A stretch of 11,769 bases of DNA from an uncultured Parabacteroides sp. (GTDB lineage Bacteria; Bacteroidota; Bacteroidia; Bacteroidales; Tannerellaceae), in contig NZ_CAJJWO010000108.1 of assembly GCF_905196875.1 (NCBI RefSeq), positions 1 through 11,769 of the forward strand. Reading direction: 5' to 3'. The translations under genes were made by a program, and so were the position numbers. Below are positions 1-7,215 of the stretch, one piece after another. Numbering within the stretch: the first letter of the stretch is position 1; the number at the start of each line of letters is the position of its first letter. The notes under the pieces were generated by a model that was not told where the DNA came from, did not search any database, and saw nothing but the letters and a program-made list of their open reading frames with translations.

Positions 1-1507
1 TCGTTCCGTTCACTTTCAGAGTCACCCCCGAAGTAGCCCAGGCGGGATAGCGGAGATTGATATCGAACTGCTGCGAGGAGCATTCTTCCAGGTGGATAGC
101 GACTTTGCCATCTTCCGGATAAGCCGTTTCCATCTTCAAACGTATATTCCGTTCTTTCCAGGTCAGTACAGATGGGATATAGAGATTGATATTCAGATCG
201 TTCTTGTCGGTAGTATAGCTATAGATAGCCCCACCGTACTTGGAATGGTTTTCAAAGCCGCTCCCCATACAGCAAGTAAAGTTGTTATCCTTGCTGTAAA
301 AGTTCTTACGCGTCCCCATCCCCAGAGAAACGAAGTAACAGGTACGCGCATCTTCCGGGTGTTGCGAAGCGAGGATATGATTGTATAAAGCCCGCTCATA
401 ATAATCGAGATACTGCGGATCGTCTGTCCAGCGATACAGGTGCTGGCTCAACTTCAACATATTATAGGTATTACATGTCTCGCAGGTGGTTGTAGCCAAA
501 CGATCGTTCAACTTATTGGGAGTGGAAAGATATTCACCCATACTGTTACCGCCATTAGCATAGGAATGAGAATGAACGACAGTCTGCCAGAAGAATTCGG
601 CAATCTTTTCATCCCGTTTGTTACCCGTCAGCTCATACTGGCGTGCACTACCGATGATCTTCGGTATCTGGGTATTGGAGTGAAGACCGGGCAAAACGTC
701 GACACCTTGGGCCAGCTTATCCTGCAGCCGTTCGTGATAGAACTTATAGGAAGCATCGAGATATTTCTTATCGCCGGTCAGTGCGTAGACTTGTGCAAAA
801 GCTTCGTTCATACCCCCATATTCACAATTGAGCATTTCCTGTATCTGTTCGTTACTCAGTCCGGAAATAATATCAGCCAGATAATCGGAAAGATTCACCA
901 GAACTTTTTTAGCTGTTTCGTTACCGACAAGCAGGTAGGCATCGTTCAGCCCCATCATAGTTTTATGTTCGTTATACCAGGGAACCCAAATACCGTTCAG
1001 GTCGAAACCCTTGGAACGGATAATACCTTTCTTCACTTCTTTGAATACCTTGTCACCACCCGGCATTCCTCCGATGAAACCGTTAACGAAATTGATCTGG
1101 CAGGAATCCAGTTCGCTGACAATATAGTCTACACGACGTTTACATTCTTCATCGCCAGTCGAAGCATATTGTTGCGAAAGAGCTGTCAGATAGTGACCGA
1201 GCGTATGTCCGGCAATCCCCATAGCTTCCCAACTTCCATAAGACTCAGCTTTAGGCTCCAGGTCGGCATTCTTCCGGAAGTTAGAGAGCAGGCGGTCCAT
1301 GTCCAGTTCCATCATCCATTCGCTATTCAACTCCATGGCATGTTTAAACGGGCTATCCAATAACCGTACATCTTTTAAAGAGAAATAGTTTACTTTGGCA
1401 GGAACGACGTCTTTCATCTGTACTAGGTTTGTACAATGTTCGCAAGCCAGACTACCTCCGATAATCCCGGTTGCCAACAGGAAGGTTAATATCAGTTTAT
1501 TCTTCAT
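1..1507 (-). CDS. DUF1680 beta-L-arabinofuranosidase (GH127/GH146), secreted, 3'-truncated by window edge
   Basis: The frame is open from ATG at 1507 down to base 1 with no stop, giving about 502 residues; family members are usually 600-800, so the C-terminal third lies outside the window. The protein starts with a signal peptide (MKNK, then a hydrophobic run to GSLAC near residue 22). The Cys could make it a lipoprotein, but the lipobox is poor, so type I secretion is also possible. In the family, a zinc-bound cysteine thiolate is the nucleophile. The residues seen match that site: Glu343 and Cys345 in CETCNTYNMLKL, and adjacent Cys412-Cys413 in FTCCMGSG. The enzyme probably removes beta-linked L-arabinofuranose in the periplasm or at the cell surface. 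GH127 and GH146 share this fold and site, and I cannot separate them by eye. It has its own promoter at 1538-1545 and no glycan-utilisation partner beside it in the window. Confidence 0.9.
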   Translation of the reverse strand, partial: MKNKLILTFLLATGIIGGSLACEHCTNLVQMKDVVPAKVNYFSLKDVRLLDSPFKHAMELNSEWMMELDMDRLLSNFRKNADLEPKAESYGSWEAMGIAGHTLGHYLTALSQQYASTGDEECKRRVDYIVSELDSCQINFVNGFIGGMPGGDKVFKEVKKGIIRSKGFDLNGIWVPWYNEHKTMMGLNDAYLLVGNETAKKVLVNLSDYLADIISGLSNEQIQEMLNCEYGGMNEAFAQVYALTGDKKYLDASYKFYHERLQDKLAQGVDVLPGLHSNTQIPKIIGSARQYELTGNKRDEKIAEFFWQTVVHSHSYANGGNSMGEYLSTPNKLNDRLATTTCETCNTYNMLKLSQHLYRWTDDPQYLDYYERALYNHILASQHPEDARTCYFVSLGMGTRKNFYSKDNNFTCCMGSGFENHSKYGGAIYSYTTDKNDLNINLYIPSVLTWKERNIRLKMETAYPEDGKVAIHLEECSSQQFDINLRYPAWATSGVTLKVNGT

Positions 1508-1537
1508 GCTTTGATATGTATTAAATTTTGATTGAAA

Positions 1538-1545
1538 CAAAGGTA
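1538..1545 (-). promoter_or_regulatory. Promoter -7 element TACCTTTG for the GH127 gene
   Basis: An exact match to the Bacteroidales -7 consensus TAnnTTTG, on the minus strand 30 bases before the start codon, which implies a leader of roughly 20-25 nt. No clear TTTG is seen at the -33 position, so basal activity may be weak or activator-dependent. Confidence 0.6.
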
Positions 1546-1620
1546 CGGTTTAGTCTTATCGGAGAATGGAAGGGAAATCTATTTCTGTATAAGAATTGTG
1601 TCATAGAAAGACGATATTTA

Positions 1621-1662
1621 TATTTCCCGGACGATTATTGCATTACCTCTTACCGGGAAATA
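1621..1662. repeat. Perfect 10-bp inverted repeat, hairpin
   Basis: TATTTCCCGG at 1621-1630 and CCGGGAAATA at 1653-1662 are perfect reverse complements with a 22-nt loop. It lies just beyond the tRNA-Ser terminator on the minus strand. The bases after it on that strand are AT-rich but not a U run, so it may be a back-up terminator or a processing hairpin. Confidence 0.5.
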
Positions 1663-1693
1663 AAAAAGTCCTGTACAACATAATACAGAACTT
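1661..1693 (-). terminator. Intrinsic terminator of tRNA-Ser
   Basis: On the minus strand AAGTTCTGTA (1693-1684) pairs with TACAGGACTT (1675-1666), with one G-U pair and an 8-nt loop, and is followed by a T-rich tract. It begins 12 nt after the tRNA 3' end. Confidence 0.75.
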
Positions 1694-1705
1694 CCTTTAC
1701 AACTG

Positions 1706-1792
1706 CGGAAAGCGAGGGATTCGAACCCCCGGTACAGTTACCCGTACACCGCATTTCGAGTGCGGCCCGATCGACCACTCTGGCAGCTTTCC
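1706..1792 (-). tRNA. tRNA-Ser, anticodon CGA
   Basis: An 87-nt class II tRNA. The acceptor stem pairs GGAAAGC (1792-1786) with GCTTTCC, followed by a discriminator G at 1706; CCA is not encoded. The anticodon stem CCGCA/TGCGG encloses loop CTCGAAA with CGA at 1758-1756. There is a long variable arm (TGTACGGGTAACTGTACC) typical of serine tRNAs, and a T arm with GGTTCGAATCC. It reads UCG codons. Confidence 0.95.
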
Positions 1793-1807
1793 TGATCGTT
1801 TGTGTGG

Positions 1808-1815
1808 CAAATGTA
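1808..1815 (-). promoter_or_regulatory. Promoter -7 element TACATTTG for tRNA-Ser
   Basis: Matches TAnnTTTG on the minus strand, 15 nt before the tRNA 5' end. No convincing -33 TTTG is seen, which leaves the assignment moderate. Confidence 0.5.
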
Positions 1816-1865
1816 TGAAAAATTTGGTACCGTTATCCTCCGATGACTATTTTTTTCAATAAGTA

Positions 1866-1947
1866 ACACTACTGTGCTGACTAGTATGACACTATAGTGC
1901 TAATACCCTTCACACTATAGTGTCAGATGGTATAGCACTATTGTCCT
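1866..1947. repeat. Four-unit array of a 13-bp near-palindrome at exact 23-bp spacing
   Basis: The units are ACACTACTGTGCT (1866), ACACTATAGTGCT (1889), ACACTATAGTGTC (1912) and GCACTATTGTCCT (1935). Each starts 23 bp after the previous one, separated by unrelated 10-bp spacers (1879-1888, 1902-1911, 1925-1934). The two middle units contain the perfect 10-bp palindrome CACTATAGTG, and together they form a 13-bp inverted repeat (1887-1899 with 1913-1925). It lies between the rubrerythrin terminator and the tRNA-Ser promoter. No function is known to me; a row of operator sites is one reading, a degenerate tandem repeat another. Confidence 0.75.
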
Positions 1948-1968
1948 AAAGACTTAGTGTATAATATC

Positions 1969-1999
1969 AAAAAAGGGAGTAACCTCCCGGCACTCCCTT
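1969..1999 (-). terminator. Intrinsic terminator of rubrerythrin
   Basis: On the minus strand AAGGGAGT (1999-1992) pairs with ACTCCCTT (1980-1973), followed by more T residues. It starts 26 nt beyond the rubrerythrin stop. Confidence 0.85.
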
Positions 2000-2025
2000 C
2001 TATCGTGTTAACGAATTCGACCGTC

Positions 2026-2577
2026 TTATTTGAAATAACGGTTATATAATCCTTCGAATCCTTTGCCATGACGGGCTTCATCTTTACACATTTCGTGTAC
2101 AGTATCGTGGATAGCATCCAGATTCTGCTGTTTTGCCAAAGTTGCAATACGTTTTTTATCTTCGCATGCACCAGCTTCCGCTTCCATACGTTTTTTCAGG
2201 TTCGTCTTTGTATCCCAAACAACATCACCCAGTAATTCTGCAAATTTAGCAGCATGTTCAGCTTCTTCCCATGCGTAACGTTTAAATGCTTCTGCAACTT
2301 CAGGATAACCTTCGCGATCCGCCTGACGGCTCATTGCCAGATACATACCTACTTCAGTACATTCACCCATGAAATGAGCGTTCAAACCTTCAAGAATAAC
2401 AGGGTCAACACCTTTAGCTACACCTAATACATGTTCGTCAACAAACTGTAAAGCGCCGGTTGTTTCTACCAGTTCTTTAAACTTACTTTTCGGTTGTTTA
2501 CATTGCGGACAGAATTCGGGAGCTTCATCACCTTCATGAACATAACCACATACTGTGCAGATCCATTTCTTTTTCAT
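2026..2577 (-). CDS. rbr: Rubrerythrin, reverse type with N-terminal rubredoxin domain
   Basis: 183 residues. The rubredoxin-like iron site comes first (Cys7, Cys10, Cys23, Cys26, as CTVC and CPQC), followed by a four-helix ferritin-like domain. Probable di-iron ligands are visible in GECTEVGMY (around Glu72/Glu75), EEAEH (Glu104-His108) and EARH (Glu167-His170). In classical rubrerythrins the rubredoxin domain is C-terminal, so this is the reversed arrangement known from anaerobes. The family reduces hydrogen peroxide (and in some cases oxygen) to water in the cytoplasm with electrons from NADH-linked partners; none is encoded nearby. It is monocistronic, with its own promoter and terminator, and divergent from the aldolase gene. 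Confidence 0.93.
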   Translation of the reverse strand: MKKKWICTVCGYVHEGDEAPEFCPQCKQPKSKFKELVETTGALQFVDEHVLGVAKGVDPVILEGLNAHFMGECTEVGMYLAMSRQADREGYPEVAEAFKRYAWEEAEHAAKFAELLGDVVWDTKTNLKKRMEAEAGACEDKKRIATLAKQQNLDAIHDTVHEMCKDEARHGKGFEGLYNRYFK

Positions 2578-2639
2578 CTTCGTAAAATTTTATTGGTTGT
2601 ATAACTATTAGTATATATAATCATTGTTATTCGCTGTGA

Positions 2640-2669
2640 CAAAATTAACGAAACAAATCTAAAGGACAA
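2640..2669 (-). promoter_or_regulatory. Probable promoter of rubrerythrin
   Basis: On the minus strand TTG (2669-2667), 19 nt, then TAATTTTG (2647-2640) fits the TTTG-N19-TAnnTTTG pattern. It implies a leader of about 55 nt before the ATG at 2577. Confidence 0.5.
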
Positions 2670-2763
2670 GAGATAGCTTATAGAAATATTCTATGTGTTA
2701 ATTGATAAAAACTATGAAACCTATTCAGACGACGGACTGTTTAATTATAAAACTTACATATAT

Positions 2764-3822
2764 ATGGATACATTAAAGATTACAAGCTTATTAGGCGACA
2801 AAGCCGAGTATTATCTCGGTCATACATGCAAAACGATCGACAAATCGCAGATACATATTCCATCCCCTTCTATCATCGATGATATATGGATTAATACGGA
2901 CAGAAACATTCAAACATTAAATAATCTGCAGAGGATGCTGGGGCACGGACGACTGGCAAATACAGGTTACCTGTCTATCCTTCCGGTTGACCAGGATATA
3001 GAACATACTGCCGGAGCCTCGTTTGCCCCGAATCCTATTTATTTCGATCCGGAGAACATCGTGAAGTTAGCTATCGAAGGCGGTTGTAACGCTGTTGCCT
3101 CTACATTCGGGAATTTAGGAATCGTTACACGCAAATATGCGCATAAAATACCATTCCTCGTAAAACTAAACCATAACGAATTGCTTACCTACCCGAACAG
3201 TTACAATCAGGTGATGTTCGGGACCGTAAAAGAAGCATGGAATATGGGAGCTGCTGCCGTTGGTGCAACGATCTATTTTGGCTCCACCGAAAGTCGTGAT
3301 CAGTTGGTAGAAATAGCAGATGCATTCGAATATGCACACGAATTGGGTATGGCTACTGTTCTTTGGTGCTACTTAAGGAATAACGACTTCAAGAAAGATG
3401 GAGTCGATTATCATTCGGCTGCCGATCTTACCGGACAGGCGAATCACCTGGGGGTTACGATAAAAGCAGATATCGTCAAACAGAAGCTGCCTTCCAATAA
3501 CGGTGGATTCACCGCCATCAATTTCGGGAAAGTAGATAAAAAGATGTACACCGAACTGGCCACGGAACATCCGATCGACCTCTGTCGCTATCAGGTAGCA
3601 AATGGCTACATGGGACGTGTAGGTCTGATCAATTCCGGAGGAGAATCACACGGAGCTTCCGACCTGAAAGAGGCCGTTATTACTGCCGTCGTAAACAAAC
3701 GTGCAGGAGGTATGGGGCTGATCAGCGGACGTAAGGCTTTCCAACGTTCGATGAAAGACGGTGTCGAGCTATTGCATACGATCCAGAATGTATATCTCGA
3801 CCCGGAGATCACGATCGCATAA
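2764..3822 (+). CDS. fbaB: Class I fructose-bisphosphate aldolase (FbaB/DhnA type)
   Basis: 352 residues from ATG 2764, close to the 350 of Escherichia coli FbaB. The frame is open for 23 further codons upstream (from 2695), but that stretch is AT-rich and the family begins near MDTLKITSLL. It is a cytoplasmic TIM barrel that splits fructose-1,6-bisphosphate into glyceraldehyde-3-phosphate and dihydroxyacetone phosphate, or runs in reverse in gluconeogenesis. FbaB signatures are PVDQDIEHTAGASF (residues 74-87), WCYLRN (201-206), DLTGQANHLG and ADIVKQK; Lys239 in the last is the likely Schiff-base lysine. GGESHGASDL and GLISGRKAF near the C-terminus fit phosphate binding. It is a single gene followed by its own terminator. 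I found no canonical promoter in the 186-bp divergent gap shared with rubrerythrin. Confidence 0.93.
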   Translation: MDTLKITSLLGDKAEYYLGHTCKTIDKSQIHIPSPSIIDDIWINTDRNIQTLNNLQRMLGHGRLANTGYLSILPVDQDIEHTAGASFAPNPIYFDPENIVKLAIEGGCNAVASTFGNLGIVTRKYAHKIPFLVKLNHNELLTYPNSYNQVMFGTVKEAWNMGAAAVGATIYFGSTESRDQLVEIADAFEYAHELGMATVLWCYLRNNDFKKDGVDYHSAADLTGQANHLGVTIKADIVKQKLPSNNGGFTAINFGKVDKKMYTELATEHPIDLCRYQVANGYMGRVGLINSGGESHGASDLKEAVITAVVNKRAGGMGLISGRKAFQRSMKDGVELLHTIQNVYLDPEITIA

Positions 3823-3842
3823 ACTATCAATAAATATATTGG

Positions 3843-3880
3843 AAGTGCATGGAAGGATATATCTTTTCATGCACTTTTTT
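3843..3880 (+). terminator. Intrinsic terminator of the aldolase gene
   Basis: AAGTGCATG (3843-3851) pairs with CATGCACTT (3868-3876), followed by a T run to 3880. The stem is strong and starts 20 nt after the stop codon. Confidence 0.9.
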
Positions 3881-3893
3881 ATGTAAAAGCCGT

Positions 3894-3901
3894 TACCTTT
3901 G
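3894..3901 (+). promoter_or_regulatory. Promoter -7 element TACCTTTG for the EamA gene
   Basis: An exact TAnnTTTG match only 20 nt before the ATG at 3922, giving a leader of about 12-15 nt. The -33 region falls in the last bases and T tract of the aldolase terminator, so terminator and promoter are packed end to end. Confidence 0.65.
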
Positions 3902-3921
3902 TACCCATTAAATAAGGCAAA

Positions 3922-4863
3922 ATGAAATCTCAGGCTTATAAAGGGCATCTGGCAATGCTGGGTGCCAATATCTTATGGGGACTGATGTCTCCCGTATCGA
4001 AAGCAGTGTTAATAGCAGGGCCTATCAGCGCGTTATCACTGACTACATTCCGTATGGTGGGAGCGGCCGTTATATTCTGGCTAGCTTCGCTCTTCACGAA
4101 AAAAGAACATGTCAACCATCAGGATCTTATGAAACTGTTCTTTGCAGCATTACTGGGTATCGTACTGAACCAGGGATCGTTTATCTTCGGGGTTTCCCTG
4201 ACTTCACCGATCAATGCTTCTATCGTTACCACCACAACTCCCATCATCACGATGATCATTGCGGCCTTCTATCTGAAAGAACCTGTCACCGGAAAGAAAG
4301 TGATCGGGATCTTTGTCGGGGCTGCCGGAGCACTGTTACTTATCCTGAGCAGCCAGAATGCAGCTGCCGGTGGTGGGAAAAGCAGTAATATATGGGGTGA
4401 CCTGCTTTGCTTGCTGGCACAGTTCAGCTTCTCTTTCTATTTCGTACTGTTCAAGGGGCTGATAGGCAAATACTCCCCTATCACGCTGATGAAATGGATG
4501 TTTACCTACGCTTCCATCTGTACGATACCATTCACTTTCAACCATATTTCAGCGATCGACTTTGCGAACCTGCCTACAGAGTTATATCTGGGCATCGCTT
4601 ACGTCGTTATAGGCGGAACCTTTCTGCCCTACTTGTTTATTCCTGTCGGACAAACATTGTTGCGTCCGACTGTTGCCTGTATGTATAATTACGTACAGCC
4701 GATTGTCGCTTCACTGATAGCCGTACTTTGGGGGATGGATACCTTCGGAGTCATGAAAGGCATAGCGGTAGCTCTGGTCTTTTCGGGTGTATATATTGTG
4801 ACTCAAAGTAAATCGAGGGCACAACTGGAAGGTCATCAGGCTGCACAAGGCAAGCCTGAATAA
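3922..4863 (+). CDS. EamA-domain (DMT superfamily) inner-membrane transporter
   Basis: 313 residues, almost all in hydrophobic segments; about ten membrane helices in two EamA repeats (roughly residues 9-141 and 155-298). Family features include the N-terminal GANILWGLMSPVSKAV, the TSPINASIVTTTTPIITMII segment ending repeat 1, and YNYVQPIVASLIAVLWG near the end of repeat 2. Such proteins export amino acids, other small metabolites or drugs by exchange or proton coupling; the substrate here cannot be told from sequence. The C-terminus is a short charged cytoplasmic tail. It has its own promoter and ends 19 nt from the convergent GH43 gene. The last codons and stop carry two small hairpins (TCAGGCT/AGCCTGA at 4836-4859, AATAAC/GTTATT at 4859-4874), but no clear intrinsic terminator. 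Confidence 0.9.
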   Translation: MKSQAYKGHLAMLGANILWGLMSPVSKAVLIAGPISALSLTTFRMVGAAVIFWLASLFTKKEHVNHQDLMKLFFAALLGIVLNQGSFIFGVSLTSPINASIVTTTTPIITMIIAAFYLKEPVTGKKVIGIFVGAAGALLLILSSQNAAAGGGKSSNIWGDLLCLLAQFSFSFYFVLFKGLIGKYSPITLMKWMFTYASICTIPFTFNHISAIDFANLPTELYLGIAYVVIGGTFLPYLFIPVGQTLLRPTVACMYNYVQPIVASLIAVLWGMDTFGVMKGIAVALVFSGVYIVTQSKSRAQLEGHQAAQGKPE

Positions 4864-4882
4864 CCTCTGTTATTTCGTGATC

Positions 4883-6421
4883 TTAATCATTCCGCAACCA
4901 GCAATAACCATACACTGCCGGTTTATCCGAAGCACCCTGCTGATACAGTCCGGGACGGGAAATACGATCCCAACGGACAAGAGACTTCAAGACAGAGGGT
5001 GAAAGGTCATATTCTATATCTTTCCACTTCCTGCCGTCTTCACTATAAGTAAACGAGCAGCGGATACCGTCTGTCACCTTCATCCGGAGATACAGAGAAG
5101 GAGCCGGGAGTTTCATATCGGCCAGAATCAACTCTTTACCGTCGTTCACGGCTTTTAACTTCAGGCGATCTGCTTCGCAACCGAGTGTCAGCAGGTTATT
5201 GTCGTCACCGTACATTACGATGCCTTTCCAACTTTCGTTCTGGTTAGCCACAGCAGTTTCCAGGGTATAGTCGGCTGTTGCAGGACGCAGGCAAAGTGCA
5301 TTTCCGGTCTTGATACCCGGTTTCGGAGAACCGCATAAAGACAGGTTGCCACCTTTCAATTCCGTTTTTACATCGGCATACGGATAGTTCCAGCTCCATT
5401 CGGGACGAAGGGCGGTTGCCGTGAAGTCGTCGGTAAAATCGAAGATAGGTTCCTGCACACAGTCGGTGAACGGCATGGGTTGCGCCAGGCTGGCATATTC
5501 GCCGGTAACGAAATAGGGCCAGTTATCGCCCCCCATTCTCATTTCCTGCAAATGCGGCTGCCGTCCCTGATAGAAGTCTTTATCCCTGCTATAAGCATGG
5601 CAAAGGTAAAACATACGTCCGTCGGGCGTAGTGGTCAGCGTACCATGTCCGATAGACTGGATATCTTTTCCACCGTGAAGGATCGGATTACCTTCGTATT
5701 TCTCATACGGTCCGGCCAGTTTCTTCGAACGGGCTACCGCTACCGCATAATCGCTTTCCGGGCCGCAACAACCGTTTACCGCATAGATAATATAGTAATA
5801 GCCGTTTTGCTTAAACCAGTGTTGCCCTTCCATCCCCCGTCTTTCATCATCGCGCAACAGGCTGAAAGGTTCGCCTTCCAGACGCAGACCGTCGGAGCTC
5901 AGTTTGCAGGCCAGCAATTCGATGGGACGCTGATCCAGTCCATACGCCTTCCAGGTTATATAAAGCTGTCCGTTATCTTCAAGGATAAAGGCATCGATCG
6001 CCTCTTTACCGAATTCGACGATGGGGCCATAATCTTTAAACTTCCCTGTCGGCGAGTCGGCAACAGCCACTCCGATGCATGAAATATTATCCGACTCCTT
6101 ACGGGCGGTATAATACATATATACTTTACCATTATGATAATACCACTCGGGAGCCCAGAAAGACGATTTCGTCCAGGCCGGCTTCTCTTTAAAGATATGG
6201 CCGGTCTGCTTCCAGTTCACCAGATCGGAAGAAGTAAATACCGGATAATAGGGGGCCCATTCCGAAGAAGTCCCGGTAACATAATACGTTTCACCGATCC
6301 GCATGATAGAAGGATCGGCTACATCTCCGTGGATAACGGGGTTGGTAAAATAAGTTTGTTGTTGTGCCAGTCCCAGAGTAACGGATGCTGAACACAATAA
6401 GATTGTCAATAGCTTTTTCAT
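4883..6421 (-). CDS. Secreted glycoside hydrolase family 43 enzyme with C-terminal beta-sandwich
   Basis: 512 residues from ATG 6421, which begins a classic signal peptide (MKKLLTILLCSASVTLGLA, cleavage before QQQ). An in-frame start 13 codons earlier lies at the promoter and is rejected. The five-bladed propeller domain is at about residues 25-330, with the three GH43 acidic residues in place: Asp36 (ADPS, general base), Asp143 (IDAF, pKa modulator) and Glu198 (MEGQ, general acid). A C-terminal sandwich domain of the xylosidase C2 type occupies about 345-512 (RPEWSWNYP, LRMKV, YSEDGRKW). Likely an alpha-L-arabinofuranosidase or beta-xylosidase acting in the periplasm; GH43 specificity cannot be read from motifs alone. 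No SusC/SusD pair or regulator is adjacent. Its promoter sits inside the terminator of the upstream operon. Confidence 0.9.
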   Translation of the reverse strand: MKKLLTILLCSASVTLGLAQQQTYFTNPVIHGDVADPSIMRIGETYYVTGTSSEWAPYYPVFTSSDLVNWKQTGHIFKEKPAWTKSSFWAPEWYYHNGKVYMYYTARKESDNISCIGVAVADSPTGKFKDYGPIVEFGKEAIDAFILEDNGQLYITWKAYGLDQRPIELLACKLSSDGLRLEGEPFSLLRDDERRGMEGQHWFKQNGYYYIIYAVNGCCGPESDYAVAVARSKKLAGPYEKYEGNPILHGGKDIQSIGHGTLTTTPDGRMFYLCHAYSRDKDFYQGRQPHLQEMRMGGDNWPYFVTGEYASLAQPMPFTDCVQEPIFDFTDDFTATALRPEWSWNYPYADVKTELKGGNLSLCGSPKPGIKTGNALCLRPATADYTLETAVANQNESWKGIVMYGDDNNLLTLGCEADRLKLKAVNDGKELILADMKLPAPSLYLRMKVTDGIRCSFTYSEDGRKWKDIEYDLSPSVLKSLVRWDRISRPGLYQQGASDKPAVYGYCWLRND

Positions 6422-6457
6422 GGTCTGCCAATTAATTAATAACACAATTACAGCAGG

Positions 6458-6487
6458 CAAAGATAAATAAAAAGAAACTGCATCAAA
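6458..6487 (-). promoter_or_regulatory. Promoter of the GH43 gene, overlapping a terminator
   Basis: On the minus strand TTTG (6487-6484), 18 nt, then TATCTTTG (6465-6458). The TTTG lies inside the hairpin of the operon terminator and the -7 element just beyond its T tract. The implied leader is about 30 nt. Confidence 0.7.
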
Positions 6488-6515
6488 GTGCCTGACGACA
6501 TTTCAATGCAGTTTC
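6466..6515 (-). terminator. Intrinsic terminator of the tetR-fabH-fabG-rluA operon
   Basis: On the minus strand GAAACTGCAT (6515-6506) pairs perfectly with ATGCAGTTTC (6483-6474), with an extendable inner stem (AATG with CACTT, including a G-U pair), and is followed by TTTTTATT. It begins 24 nt beyond the last stop of the operon. Confidence 0.85.
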
Positions 6516-6539
6516 CTGTTATTTTATTTCATTCGGCTC

Positions 6540-7214
6540 TTATAGTCCCGCCGAAATACTCTTCCAAAGATTATCATCGGGTACAGGAGCCACGATCTTT
6601 ACCGCTTCTTTCGATACAGGATGAATGAATTCGGCACTACGGGAGTGAAGGCTGATACCTCCATCTTTGTTCGAACGGTCGGCTCCATACTTCAAATCAC
6701 CTTTGATCGGACATCCCATCTTTGCCAACTGGCAACGTATCTGGTGATGACGTCCGGTCTTCAGATCGATCTCAAGTAAATAATAGTTATCCGAACGCGC
6801 AACCACTTTATAGTGCAGGATAGCTTTTTTTGAGTCAGGTCGTTCAGTATCGTATGCGTAACTCTTATTCTGCTTCTCGTTACGAACCAGCCAGTTTATC
6901 AACTCGCCTTCATCAGCCGGCGGACAATTCTTTACGATCGCCCAATACGTCTTCTTCACCTCTCCTACCCGGAACATTTCGTTCAGACGGGGCAAAGCTT
7001 TACTTGTCTTGGCAAACAGAACGACACCGCTAACAGGACGGTCTAACCGGTGAGTGACTCCTACATAAACATTTCCCGGCTTACAATACTTCTCTTTCAG
7101 CCACGCCTTCAGCATCTCCGAAAGAGGAGTATCACCGGTTTTATCTCCTTGTACAATCTCACGGCATGTTTTATTTACCGCAATGATATGATTGTCTTCG
7201 TAGATAACTTCCAT
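6540..7214 (-). CDS. RluA-family RNA pseudouridine synthase, catalytic domain only
   Basis: 224 residues. It has the RluA-family motif HRLDRPVSG (residues 55-63), with Asp58 as the expected catalytic aspartate, followed by FAKT, LKTGRHHQIRCQL (uracil/RNA binding) and the C-terminal PVSKE/IVAP strand. It has no N-terminal S4 domain, so it resembles the short RluA/TruC-type enzymes that convert uridine to pseudouridine in rRNA or tRNA; the target site is not deducible. The start is 1 nt after the fabG stop, so it is very probably translationally coupled as the last gene of the operon. The link to lipid genes is probably organisational only. Confidence 0.9.
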   Translation of the reverse strand: MEVIYEDNHIIAVNKTCREIVQGDKTGDTPLSEMLKAWLKEKYCKPGNVYVGVTHRLDRPVSGVVLFAKTSKALPRLNEMFRVGEVKKTYWAIVKNCPPADEGELINWLVRNEKQNKSYAYDTERPDSKKAILHYKVVARSDNYYLLEIDLKTGRHHQIRCQLAKMGCPIKGDLKYGADRSNKDGGISLHSRSAEFIHPVSKEAVKIVAPVPDDNLWKSISAGL

Positions 7215-7215
7215 A

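Noticed and set aside
440..1363. 307-codon open frame on plus strand
   Set aside because: Antisense to the GH127 gene, whose conserved catalytic motifs read cleanly on the minus strand; the plus frame shows no family pattern.
1596..1862. 88-codon open frame on plus strand
   Set aside because: It runs across the tRNA-Ser gene and its terminator, so it is non-coding by chance.
1866..1947. CRISPR array
   Set aside because: Repeats of 13 bp with 10-bp spacers are far too short, the repeats are degenerate, and no cas gene is present.
2695..2763. N-terminal extension of the aldolase
   Set aside because: In frame and open, but AT-rich, without family similarity, and the ATG at 2764 gives the usual length of about 350 residues.
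4836..4874. Bidirectional terminator between the EamA and GH43 genes
   Set aside because: Two small hairpins exist, but neither has a proper T tract on either strand and both overlap the EamA stop region.
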